Source: Candidatus Pelethosoma merdigallinarum
GTDB lineage: Bacteria; Bacillota_I; Bacilli_A; RF39; UBA660
Direction of reading: 5' to 3'
DNA: 33,880 nucleotides
Assembly (NCBI GenBank): GCA_018716065.1
Contig: DVKJ01000027.1
Span: forward strand, 1-33,880
This document shows, one piece after another, positions 23,560-30,041 of the stretch. The notes below the pieces were generated by a model. That model saw nothing but the letters and a program-made list of their open reading frames with translations, searched no databases and was not told where the DNA came from. The translations under genes and the position numbers were made by a program. Position 1 is the first letter of the stretch. The number at the start of each line of letters is the position of its first letter.

Positions 23560-24690
23560 CTAATTAAATTTTAATATATCATAACGTTCATCTAAGAATA
23601 ATAATAATGTTTTTAAAGCTGAAATAATTGGGGTTGAAACAGCCATTCCTAAGATTCCCCAGAAATGTCCAAAAATCAATAATCCAATAATAATCGTCAC
23701 TGGGTGTAACTTTGTTGTTTTACTTAATATTAAGGATTGTAAGAAGTTTCCTTCAACAAATTGAATCAACACAATCGATAATAAGGTAAATATTCCAATC
23801 GTTGGACTTTGAGAAAATCCGACAATCACTGCAGGAGCTCCTCCAATATAAGGTCCAGCATAAGGAATAATATTGGTTAAACCACAGAATAATCCAAATA
23901 ATAATGGTGCACGTAATCCAACGAGTGCGAATGCAAGAGAACTAATCACAAAGATTAAACTACAATCTAAAATTGCGCCTTGTACAAACCCACGTAACGA
24001 ACCATCTATCGCGGTTAATAAATCACGTGTTCCTTTTTGACTTTTCTTAGGTAAGAAAGATAATAAATTTTCTGTATTATCAAAACTAATCAATAAATAG
24101 AAACCAATGACTAAACCAATCACTAAGGTTCCTAATCCTGAAAACATGCCTTTAATAAAACTTATAATACGATTTGGCATATCAGAAGTAATTCCTGTAG
24201 CAATATTTTCAATGTTACTGAAAATCACGGTTTTTACATATTCAATATCAATTTGTTTAATATTATCAAAATATAATAGTGTATCTTCTAACCATTCTTT
24301 AGAAGTATCTAATACAGCAGGAATCGTTTTAATAAACTCACCCATTTGTTGATACAAGATTGGAACAATTAGATTTATAATAAGGGCGATAATCGCAATA
24401 AATACTAAATATACAATCAGTGCTCCAAAAGTACGATTTATTCCTTTTTTATTTAACCATACGACTAAAGGATTAAATAACCAAGCCACGATAAAACCAA
24501 TAAATAAGGGTGATAAAATTTTTAGTACAGTGAATAAAAAGTCTTTTACATGCCATTCTTTAAAAATAAGTGTAATCGCATAAATACCAATAATTAATAA
24601 TAGAATTAAGGTGATATGTAAAAGCTTTCTTCCGAGTTCAATTACTGCATTTAAATTTTTAATATTTAATTTTTCTTCTTTATTTTTCAT
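23560..24690 (-). CDS. AI-2E/PerM-family transporter
   Basis: The 376-residue membrane protein has about eight helices in the AI-2E (YueF/PerM) pattern. Early pairs come with PLFIGFIVAWLFNPLV, then the conserved FCGLTNIIPYAGPYIGGAPAVIVGF and ILSKTTKLHPVTIIIGLLIFGHFWGILGMAVSTP near the C-terminus. Members export small molecules or ions; AI-2 export is shown only for a few, and others are Na+/H+ antiporters. It starts the transcript with the kinase-like gene and alaS, and has an AGGTGAG ribosome site. Confidence 0.9.
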   Translation of the reverse strand: MKNKEEKLNIKNLNAVIELGRKLLHITLILLLIIGIYAITLIFKEWHVKDFLFTVLKILSPLFIGFIVAWLFNPLVVWLNKKGINRTFGALIVYLVFIAIIALIINLIVPILYQQMGEFIKTIPAVLDTSKEWLEDTLLYFDNIKQIDIEYVKTVIFSNIENIATGITSDMPNRIISFIKGMFSGLGTLVIGLVIGFYLLISFDNTENLLSFLPKKSQKGTRDLLTAIDGSLRGFVQGAILDCSLIFVISSLAFALVGLRAPLLFGLFCGLTNIIPYAGPYIGGAPAVIVGFSQSPTIGIFTLLSIVLIQFVEGNFLQSLILSKTTKLHPVTIIIGLLIFGHFWGILGMAVSTPIISALKTLLLFLDERYDILKFN

Positions 24691-24709
24691 AACTCACCTC
24701 GACATTATC

Positions 24710-24737
24710 ATTATATCACATAACTAGTATATGTAAA
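24710..24737 (-). promoter_or_regulatory. Sigma-A promoter of AI-2E transporter-dNMP kinase-alaS
   Basis: TTTACA (24732-24737), 16 bases, TATAAT (24710-24715) with TG one base upstream. It lies after the terminator at 24772-24799, so this operon starts afresh. Confidence 0.75.
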
Positions 24738-24771
24738 CATTTAAACTTGGGTTCGACTTATTTTTTCATAC

Positions 24772-24799
24772 AAAAAAAGACGAGAAATTCTCATCTTTT
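24772..24799 (-). terminator. Intrinsic terminator of the candidate small RNA
   Basis: On the minus strand AAAAGATGAGAA and TTCTCGTCTTTT (24788-24799 and 24775-24786) pair with one U-G wobble, followed by three more T. Confidence 0.85.
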
Positions 24800-24870
24800 A
24801 ACGTGGTCGGATGGCGATACTCCTTTTTATTCTTTTACTTCATTCTTAACGATCTTCCATCCTTCCCCCT
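24772..24870 (-). ncRNA. Candidate independent small RNA of about 99 nt
   Basis: A good promoter at 24877-24905 and a strong terminator at 24772-24799 bracket about 99 bases with no ORF beyond four codons. The RNA would start UAAUAAUAGGGGGAAGG. GGAUGG near its start can pair with CCAUCC about 65 bases later, and flanking GAU/AUC extend the stem. The G-rich 5' end could bind C-rich targets. It is no RNA family I recognise (not SRP, 6S or tmRNA). It could instead be a terminated leader of the AI-2E gene. Confidence 0.5.
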
Positions 24871-24876
24871 ATTATT

Positions 24877-24905
24877 AGTATAAAAGAAAGTATTCTATTT
24901 GACAA
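24877..24905 (-). promoter_or_regulatory. Sigma-A promoter of the candidate small RNA
   Basis: TTGTCA (24900-24905), exactly 17 bases, TATACT (24877-24882) on the minus strand. No ribosome site with a usable ORF follows. Confidence 0.75.
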
Positions 24906-24934
24906 TCCTTATTTATCACTTTGATGTAAAGAAA

Positions 24935-24965
24935 CGTAAAGAAAACATTTCTTTACGAAATGTTT
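24935..24965 (-). repeat. Two overlapping, mutually exclusive inverted repeats at the frr 3' end
   Basis: AAACATTTC/GAAATGTTT (24943-24951 and 24957-24965, loop 5) overlaps the frr stop codon. CGTAAAGAAA/TTTCTTTACG (24935-24944 and 24948-24957, loop 3) shares bases with it. Neither has a long T run, so this may be a weak terminator or an RNA-end stabiliser. Confidence 0.6.
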
Positions 24966-25509
24966 ATACCGTCATTAATTCATTTTCTTTTTCTTTGTAG
25001 ATTTCATCTACTTTTTTATTAAACTTATTGATCAATTCTTGAACATCTTCTTGAAGTGATTCTTTATCATCTTCGGTAAGATCTTCTGTTTGTTTAATAT
25101 TGTGATTCGCATCTTGACGAATATTACGTAATTGAATTTTAGCTTCTTCCGCAATTTGTTTTGCTTGCTTTACATATTCACGTCTCGTATCTTCAGTAAG
25201 TGCAGGAATATTTAAAATAATCGTTTCTCCATTATTGTTAGGAGTTAACCCAACATTCGCTTCGAAGATTCCTTTTTCAATTGCTTGTAAGCAAGAACGA
25301 TCAAATGGTTTAATCATTAATTGACGAGCTTCTGGAATAGAAATGGTAGCTAATTGTTTTAATGGTGTATCTACGCCATAATAAGAAACCATAACACCAT
25401 CTAAAATACTTGGATTAGCACGTCCAGCACGAATATTTAACAAACGTTTTTGATAAGTTTCAATCGCCTGTTCCATTTCTAATTCTGTTTCTGTAATTAC
25501 ATCATTCAT
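24964..25509 (-). CDS. frr: Ribosome recycling factor
   Basis: RRF, with EF-G, splits the post-termination ribosome. The 181-residue protein has the family core: RAGRANPSILDGVMVSYYG, LKQLATISIPEARQLMIKPFD, GLTPNNNGETIILNIPALTEDTRREYVKQAK and the C-terminal helix. The ATG at 25509 is preferred over 25518, since AGAGG lies directly before the latter. It has its own promoter and is not next to pyrH or tsf, its usual partners. Confidence 0.96.
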   Translation of the reverse strand: MNDVITETELEMEQAIETYQKRLLNIRAGRANPSILDGVMVSYYGVDTPLKQLATISIPEARQLMIKPFDRSCLQAIEKGIFEANVGLTPNNNGETIILNIPALTEDTRREYVKQAKQIAEEAKIQLRNIRQDANHNIKQTEDLTEDDKESLQEDVQELINKFNKKVDEIYKEKENELMTV

Positions 25510-25532
25510 TTTTTTCATCCTCTCATATCTCT

Positions 25533-25561
25533 ATTATACAAATTCGTTGATTTTTAGTCAA
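25533..25561 (-). promoter_or_regulatory. Sigma-A promoter of frr
   Basis: TTGACT (25556-25561), 17 bases, TATAAT (25533-25538), with TG directly before the -10. It starts inside the short gap after yqeY. Confidence 0.85.
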
Positions 25562-25564
25562 TCA

Positions 25565-26011
25565 TTATAAATTATTTAATTTTTCACGAATGGTTTTACT
25601 TACCCATGACATATCTGCTTTTCCTTTTAATTTAGGAGTTAGTAAACCCATTAATTTCCCCATATCTTTTACACTACTAGGATTTACTTCTTGGAAAACT
25701 TGATCGATTTCTTTTAAAATTTCTTCTTCACTTAATTGTTCTGGCATATAAGTATTTAAGAAATCAATTTCTTTTTGAGTTTGTTCCATTAAATCCGTAC
25801 GTCCTGCTTTTTCAAATTCAACCATAGATTCTTTTCTCGTTTTGATTTGTTTTGAAATAATACCAATCATCTCATCATCCGTACACTCTCTTTTAAGGTT
25901 TAATTCTTCCATTTGCATGGCACCTTTAATCATACGAATAACCGCTAATTTTTCCTTGTCCTTGTTTTTCATTGCCTCTTTTAAATCATTTAATATTTTT
26001 TCTCTCATCAT
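25565..26011 (-). CDS. yqeY: YqeY/GatB-like domain protein
   Basis: The 148-residue protein has the YqeY pattern: an N-terminal helical bundle with LKEAMKNKDKEKLAVIRMIKGA, KEIDFLNTYMPEQLSEEEI in the middle and KDMGKLMGLLTPKLKGKADMSWVSKTIREKL at the end, like the tail domain of GatB. Members may help tRNA-dependent amidation or translation but have no firm function. The start (26011, or the next ATG at 26008) follows AAGGGTGATT. rpsU-yqeY neighbourhood is common in Firmicutes; here a small coiled-coil gene lies between them. Confidence 0.9.
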   Translation of the reverse strand: MMREKILNDLKEAMKNKDKEKLAVIRMIKGAMQMEELNLKRECTDDEMIGIISKQIKTRKESMVEFEKAGRTDLMEQTQKEIDFLNTYMPEQLSEEEILKEIDQVFQEVNPSSVKDMGKLMGLLTPKLKGKADMSWVSKTIREKLNNL

Positions 26012-26021
26012 AATCACCCTT

Positions 26022-26348
26022 CTATCTATATACTTTTACTTTACGAGGTTTAACTTCATACCCTGTTGCCTTTTCCATATCCATAAATGTAGTACCATTT
26101 CTTGGTATTCTTTTTCTATTCATTGTAGCATGACATAAAGCAATTTCATATGATTCTTTAAGCCCTTTTAGGCGTCCTTTTTCTTGTTTGATATCGCTTC
26201 TTAAATATTCAATTTATTTTCGGGAAGATTTAATTTCTTCTTCTAACTTTTGTTTTTCATCACGAAGTTTTACAATATCTTCTCTTAAGCTTTCATAATC
26301 CGCTCTTAAATTTTTATATTCCTCTATTAATTTTTTTAGGCTTTTCAT
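26022..26348 (-). pseudogene. Small coiled-coil protein gene interrupted by an in-frame TAA
   Basis: From the ATG at 26348 (AGGAGG 7 bases upstream) the frame encodes 44 residues of coiled coil (KLRDEKQKLEEEIKSS). It stops at TAA 26214-26216, then continues in the same frame for 63 codons, LRSDIKQEKGRLKGLKESYE then MNRKRIPRNGTTFMDMEK, to TAG at 26022. The second part has no start or ribosome site of its own at its beginning. The whole would be a 108-residue protein. A sequencing error, a recent nonsense mutation or a short functional 44-residue product are all possible. Family not recognised. Confidence 0.6.
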
Positions 26349-26367
26349 GAATCTTCCTCCTAGTTCT

Positions 26368-26376
26368 AGTATATCA
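26368..26376 (-). promoter_or_regulatory. Extended -10 before the interrupted coiled-coil gene
   Basis: TGATATACT on the minus strand, 7 bases before the AGGAGG ribosome site region and after the rpsU terminator. No clear -35. It may also serve yqeY. Confidence 0.5.
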
Positions 26377-26386
26377 TAAATTAAAG

Positions 26387-26409
26387 AAAAAAAGAACATC
26401 ATGTTCTTT
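26387..26409 (-). terminator. Intrinsic terminator of rpsU
   Basis: AAAGAAC/GTTCTTT (26403-26409 and 26391-26397 on the minus strand) with a 5-base loop, followed by a T run. The stem includes the rpsU stop codon. Confidence 0.85.
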
Positions 26410-26614
26410 AATAATCATTACGATTTCCTCGACGGCGATTCTTACGGCTATTACGAATAGCTTCCTTCTTCGCATTTCTACGTCTTACACCAGGTTTTAA
26501 ATAACCTTGTTGTTTTTCTTTTAGTCTTTTCATGGAGTCATCATTACGAGTTTTTTGTTTCCAGACCTTTAAAGCTCCTTCCACACTACCATTTTTAACA
26601 ACGATTGTTGGCAT
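26408..26614 (-). CDS. rpsU: 30S ribosomal protein S21
   Basis: The 68-residue basic protein begins PTIVVKNGSVEGALKVWKQK, continues SMKRLKEKQQGYLKPGVRRR and ends in an Arg/Lys-rich tail. This is bS21 of the small subunit, which helps initiation. I use the ATG at 26614 (MPT), with GGAGGG upstream; one more Met precedes it. It has a strong separate promoter and terminator. Confidence 0.95.
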   Translation of the reverse strand: MPTIVVKNGSVEGALKVWKQKTRNDDSMKRLKEKQQGYLKPGVRRRNAKKEAIRNSRKNRRRGNRNDY

Positions 26615-26647
26615 CATAAATCCCTCCCTTCCGACTAAACTATACGT

Positions 26648-26676
26648 ATTATAGCACGGATTCCCGACTGTTTCAA
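26648..26676 (-). promoter_or_regulatory. Strong sigma-A promoter of rpsU
   Basis: TTGAAA (26671-26676), exactly 17 bases, TATAAT (26648-26653) on the minus strand. It directly follows the terminator of the upstream gene. Confidence 0.9.
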
Positions 26677-26677
26677 T

Positions 26678-26704
26678 AAAAAACACTACTTTTTTAGTGT
26701 TTTT
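26678..26704 (-). terminator. Intrinsic terminator overlapping the stop of the 165-residue gene
   Basis: On the minus strand a 10-base perfect stem (26695-26704 and 26679-26688) encloses a 6-base loop, and T continues after it. The TAG stop of the gene lies inside the stem. Confidence 0.85.
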
Positions 26705-27183
26705 GTCGTTTGATTTGTATAAGATTCAACTGGGTGATACAAGGTGTGATTGGTTTCAAGATTTACAATATCCATAGTAGAAAAGATTGGCCTAATTTCT
26801 TCCATAATTTCAAAACGACGATGATAATTACAGAAACGATCTTCGGTTAAAAGTCTAGTTTGAACATGAAAACCAAAATCACAGTCATTATTTAAATCTC
26901 GATCATGAGCCGCAATCATTAAAGTTCCGTTTGGAAGATAAGTTTGACTACATTTAGGATATAAATAACCATTGGTTTCTTTACTATATAAAGTTTCAAC
27001 ACGATAATAAATCTGTTCATTTTTAAAGTAAATAACATAGTACCCTATTAATTTAGGATTATTAGGATTTGCTTGAAAAAAGTCTAATCTTTGAAACTCA
27101 GAATTATATAATTCTTCTGGTAATTGGTGTTGCTCAATGACTTTTTCAACTTGTTGTTGATCTAAGCTACTTCGAATATCCAT
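26686..27183 (-). CDS. Unknown 165-residue cytoplasmic protein
   Basis: I do not recognise this protein. It has a helical N-terminus (DQQQVEKVIEQHQLPEELY), then an aromatic alternating region (LIGYYVIYFKNEQIYYRVETLY) suggesting a beta sheet. A CDFGFHVQTRLLTEDRFCNYHRRFEIMEE stretch has Cys and His residues but no clear metal motif. No signal or membrane helix. AAGGAGGG sits 5 bases before the ATG and a -10 TATAAT at 27205-27210. It has its own terminator, so it is a single-gene unit between ysxE-like and rpsU. Confidence 0.7.
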   Translation of the reverse strand: MDIRSSLDQQQVEKVIEQHQLPEELYNSEFQRLDFFQANPNNPKLIGYYVIYFKNEQIYYRVETLYSKETNGYLYPKCSQTYLPNGTLMIAAHDRDLNNDCDFGFHVQTRLLTEDRFCNYHRRFEIMEEIRPIFSTMDIVNLETNHTLYHPVESYTNQTTKTLKK

Positions 27184-27223
27184 AAAATCCCTCCTTGATT
27201 GTCTATTATACTATAAAATAAGC

Positions 27224-27258
27224 AAAAAAACTAATAGTTTTTTATCATTCTATTAGTT
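27224..27258 (-). terminator. Intrinsic terminator after the ysxE-like gene
   Basis: On the minus strand AACTAATAG and CTATTAGTT (27250-27258 and 27229-27237) pair over 9 bases with a 12-base loop, followed by TTTTT. It would end RNA from the spoVID-ysxE unit and overlaps the upstream region of the next gene. Confidence 0.75.
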
Positions 27259-27285
27259 ATCTATCAATTCTACTTATTTTTTGAG

Positions 27286-27301
27286 TCATATATTATAGTA
27301 G
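27286..27301 (+). repeat. 16-bp direct repeat, copy 1 (promoter-like)
   Basis: TCATATATTATAGTAG occurs here and again 79 bases later. It contains CATATATTA, like the CATANNNTA -10 of sigma-K promoters, and TATTAT, like a sigma-A -10. Just after copy 1 a hairpin begins. Confidence 0.75.
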
Positions 27302-27354
27302 AAACCTTACTTTACTCTTTATCCCCTCATTCTCGTATTGTAAGGTTTCTTTTT
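27301..27354 (+). terminator. Hairpin with C/U-rich loop between the repeats (candidate short RNA)
   Basis: GAAACCTTAC (27301-27310) pairs perfectly with GTAAGGTTTC (27340-27349), followed by five T. The 29-base loop contains TTTATCCCCTCATTCTC, complementary to G-rich ribosome sites. If copy 1 is a promoter, the product would be a short RNA of about 50-60 bases; otherwise it is a terminator. Confidence 0.5.
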
Positions 27355-27364
27355 CTAAAGTTTT

Positions 27365-27380
27365 TCATATATTATAGTAG
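27365..27380 (+). repeat. 16-bp direct repeat, copy 2 (promoter-like)
   Basis: Exact second copy of TCATATATTATAGTAG, placed right before the AGGTGA ribosome site of the small membrane protein gene. As a promoter -10 it would give a very short leader. Confidence 0.7.
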
Positions 27381-27389
27381 GTGATTTTT

Positions 27390-27575
27390 ATGTATCATGG
27401 AAAAGGACCTTGCCATGGGGGTCGTGGTAAATGGATTTTTTGTGTATGTATCTGCGGAATTTTAATGATCTATCAATTGATTTTAACATTCTTTATTTTT
27501 ACACGTTTTAACTTGTTTTTATTCATCTTTTTTCTGTTCTTAATGTTGCTTGGTTTTTTCCGCTTGATATGGTGA
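27390..27575 (+). CDS. Small membrane protein of 61 residues
   Basis: The ATG at 27390 has AGGTGA 6 bases upstream. The protein has an N-terminal YHGKGPCHGGRGKW (His, Gly and Cys-rich) followed by two hydrophobic helices, ending FFRLIW. Similar small Gly/His membrane peptides occur in spore formers, but I do not recognise the family. The last 36 bases overlap the end of the convergent ysxE-like gene, antisense. A sporulation-like -10 in the preceding repeat suggests mother-cell expression (inference). It could be a chance ORF, but the ribosome site and upstream repeat argue for reality. Confidence 0.5.
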   Translation: MYHGKGPCHGGRGKWIFCVCICGILMIYQLILTFFIFTRFNLFLFIFFLFLMLLGFFRLIW

Positions 27576-28457
27576 ACGTAGGTCCTTGGCTTTATACAGT
27601 TCATCAATTCGGTGACTAATCATTTCACAGCACTTCATTTCACTATCATTAAACTCTATTTTTTCTGGCATACTAATCATAATAAACAGTAATAAACGTT
27701 CCTCTTTCTTTAATGGATAACGATGTTCATATCTTCTGAGTAATTCTTGAAAATCAAATTCTAGGGCATGTGCACGATACAATTTATAAAAATCAAAGAT
27801 GGGAATTCCTATTTTAGCTTTCTCCCAATTTATAAAATAACTATTTTCATTACGAAGAAAATGACTGAGTTGTAAATTATTGTGTAACACCACAACACGT
27901 TGTTTTCTTTTTTCTTTGATCATTTCATACCAATGTTCTAACTCCACTTCACAAAAATAAAGGGATTTAAAAATCATACTACAATTTCTAGCCAGCAAAT
28001 ACTCTTTGGGAGACATAATTATAGACTCATCAATCACACTGATAAGATCATTATAATAACTAGTCAAATAGATAATATTATTTCTTAAATCTTCATATAT
28101 TTTCTTATAATCATCCAAATCGACTTCTTTATAGTGAGTCGTTTTATTGTGCAGCAAACTCATCAAATCAATTAAATCAACCATTTTTTGTTCTCTAGGA
28201 AGATGATCTTCACGAATATACTCACGAACTTCTATCTCATCATCGGAAAATTCTAAAACTTTTGGATAATAGTAAAAACTTCTAGAGTTTAAATACTCGT
28301 AAATGTGAAGTTCTGAAGGACTAGAACGTGTAGGATCCTTTCGTTTTAAACAATAAGTTCCCTGTTTTGTTGTTATAATCGTAACTTTTCCCTTTATTTC
28401 TACTTTCGTTGGCTTTAATTTTTGTTTTTGAACAAAATCTTTAATAGTTGGTTTCAT
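27540..28457 (-). CDS. ysxE: YsxE/CotS-family spore-coat pseudokinase-like protein
   Basis: The 305-residue protein has the layout of CotS/YsxE/YutH spore proteins, relatives of aminoglycoside and choline kinases. It has an N-lobe with GTYCLKRK, a middle helical part and VVLHNNLQLSHFL at about 189-201, then YFINWEKA at 207-214. The catalytic Asp of HxD is Asn194 and the metal-binding Asp of IDW is Asn210, so kinase activity is unlikely. In Bacillus ysxE follows spoVID, as here; its ATG overlaps the end of the spoVID-like gene by 17 bases. Symbol by synteny and family, not proven orthology. Confidence 0.8.
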   Translation of the reverse strand: MKPTIKDFVQKQKLKPTKVEIKGKVTIITTKQGTYCLKRKDPTRSSPSELHIYEYLNSRSFYYYPKVLEFSDDEIEVREYIREDHLPREQKMVDLIDLMSLLHNKTTHYKEVDLDDYKKIYEDLRNNIIYLTSYYNDLISVIDESIIMSPKEYLLARNCSMIFKSLYFCEVELEHWYEMIKEKRKQRVVVLHNNLQLSHFLRNENSYFINWEKAKIGIPIFDFYKLYRAHALEFDFQELLRRYEHRYPLKKEERLLLFIMISMPEKIEFNDSEMKCCEMISHRIDELYKAKDLRSPYQAEKTKQH

Positions 28458-29178
28458 TTGGAATAATTAACTTATCCCCAATTTTTAAATCCCCCAATGG
28501 ATTATATTCTTCTAATTGTTCACGGGTTACACTATATTTTTGCATTACACTTTCTAAAGTATCTTCTTCTCTTAAGATATAAACACGATAAGTAGTATAT
28601 TCACTGTTTTCTACTGTCACTTCCACTTTACTAGGAGTTGATGTTTCTTTAATATCAATAGGTTTTACTGTTTCACGATTCAATTCCATTTCTTCTTCAT
28701 GAACTGATTCTTTATGATCCTCTTCTTCTTGATAAACTGCTTCTAAAACATCTTGTTTTTCTTTTTCCGTCATTTCTTCTTCTACCATATCGGTTTTCAT
28801 TTTTCGAACCTCCTCTAGTTCCATTTCTTCCTCTTCTTCTTTAGGTTGTGGTTTTTCCTCTAAATGATCAATCGCAACCTCAATATGAACAGATAATACA
28901 TTACTATTAATAATTTCATAATAAAAATCATGAATATCTACTTCCGCATGTGTCGTATCATAGTGTTCATCTACATGAATATCAAAGGGAATGTTATAAG
29001 AAAATATTTCAGTATCACGACTTGTATCCGTCATTAAATATTCTCCACTAATCATAAATTCCCCAGTTATAAAATCTTCTTTTTCAAAGTGTAGCGAATG
29101 TTCTAGAGAAATACTCGTGATTTCCGCTACATTGGTTTTAAAGATAATATCCTTTTTAAAAGGGACAATTTTTTTCAT
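28441..29178 (-). CDS. spoVID: SpoVID-like spore-coat morphogenetic protein with LysM domain
   Basis: The 245-residue protein has an N-terminal beta domain (FKTNVAEITSISLEHSL, ITGEFMISGEY, IPFDIHVDEH), as in SpoVID. A Glu/Lys-rich linker (about 110-190) and a C-terminal LysM domain (VYILREEDTLESVMQKYSV ... LKIGDKLIIP) follow. SpoVID directs coat encasement of the forespore. Bacillus SpoVID is about twice as long, mainly in the linker. The ATG at 29178 has GGAGG 6 bases upstream. A CATATAATA element at about 29200-29208 may be a sporulation or sigma-A -10. Overlaps ysxE. Confidence 0.82.
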   Translation of the reverse strand: MKKIVPFKKDIIFKTNVAEITSISLEHSLHFEKEDFITGEFMISGEYLMTDTSRDTEIFSYNIPFDIHVDEHYDTTHAEVDIHDFYYEIINSNVLSVHIEVAIDHLEEKPQPKEEEEEMELEEVRKMKTDMVEEEMTEKEKQDVLEAVYQEEEDHKESVHEEEMELNRETVKPIDIKETSTPSKVEVTVENSEYTTYRVYILREEDTLESVMQKYSVTREQLEEYNPLGDLKIGDKLIIPNETNY

Positions 29179-29207
29179 ATAATTCCTCCATTTCAATTTA
29201 TTATATG

Positions 29208-29238
29208 AAAAAAAGAGTCATTTTATTTACTCTTTTTT
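29208..29238 (-). terminator. Intrinsic terminator between the 270-residue gene and spoVID-like gene
   Basis: On the minus strand AAAAAAGAGT and ACTCTTTTTT (29229-29238 and 29209-29218) pair perfectly over 10 bases, loop 10, followed by T. The stop codon of the upstream gene is in the loop. It separates lon transcription from the spoVID-ysxE pair. Confidence 0.8.
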
Positions 29239-30032
29239 AACTTTTTTTGTTCTAATTCATTTTCGATATAGTTTAGTATCATTTCTCCAGCATGAATGGT
29301 TTCTTTTGTATTAATATAAGTTTTTGTCTTAAATAAAGTTTTATGTTCTTTTGAGACTGAATTTTTAAGCAAATGTTCTTCCTTATTTCGATCGATAATT
29401 AACTGAATCATTTTCTCATAATGTTGGTTGGTAAGTTCATCTTTGTGTTGATTGATGATGGATATCATCGCTGCTTCCGCATAAACAGTATCTTCCAATA
29501 CTTGATAATCCTCAGGTAATAAACCCTCAACAATATAAACCAATAAAATATATTTTGTTTGCCATAGAACATGAATAAGGTTTGAACTCACACTCTCATA
29601 ACAAGGTATCTTCTCCTCGAATTTGAAATAACGTGAAAAAATAGAATTACACATGCTTGAATAACGGTTTAGACATGTACTCAATTCAGACTGATCATTC
29701 GTAGAAATGATCTTCTGATAATTATCATAAAATATTTCATTAAGATATAATCGATCATTTACATCGTCGATCATTTGATTAAAAACTTCAACTTTCTTTT
29801 GATTTTCTGGTTTATAGCGATAATAATCAATATATTGATACAAGATTTGCCACTCTGTTGGTGTGAGTGCATACAAATACTCCTCTTCATGAATTAAGAC
29901 TTGAATACGTGAAAATAAGTCTTCCATTGAAATGTTCTCAAATTCAATCACTTCTTTAGGTGATTGTTGAATACAAAGAGAAAGCAATAATTCTAAAGCT
30001 TGAATATGGGTTTGTATATCGTATGATTTCAT
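29223..30032 (-). CDS. Unknown helical protein following lon
   Basis: I do not recognise this 269-residue protein. It is mostly helical, with repeated Tyr, Ile and Glu and several Cys. No signal peptide is seen, though ILLVYIVEGLL is moderately hydrophobic. It starts at 30032 with AGGTGA 6 bases upstream, right after the lon stop, so it is almost certainly in the lon transcript. In Bacillus the lon-spoVID interval holds ysxC and the hem genes; this is neither. A role in sporulation or proteolysis is speculative. Confidence 0.75.
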   Translation of the reverse strand: MKSYDIQTHIQALELLLSLCIQQSPKEVIEFENISMEDLFSRIQVLIHEEEYLYALTPTEWQILYQYIDYYRYKPENQKKVEVFNQMIDDVNDRLYLNEIFYDNYQKIISTNDQSELSTCLNRYSSMCNSIFSRYFKFEEKIPCYESVSSNLIHVLWQTKYILLVYIVEGLLPEDYQVLEDTVYAEAAMISIINQHKDELTNQHYEKMIQLIIDRNKEEHLLKNSVSKEHKTLFKTKTYINTKETIHAGEMILNYIENELEQKKLKKSK

Positions 30033-30041
30033 AACTTTCAC

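Noticed and set aside
25842-26138. 98-codon plus-strand ORF opposite yqeY
   Set aside because: Antisense to a conserved gene, and no ribosome site; hydrophobic only because it mirrors charged codons.
27286-27380. CRISPR array
   Set aside because: Only two repeats of 16 bases, with a hairpin and no spacer pattern between them, and no cas genes.
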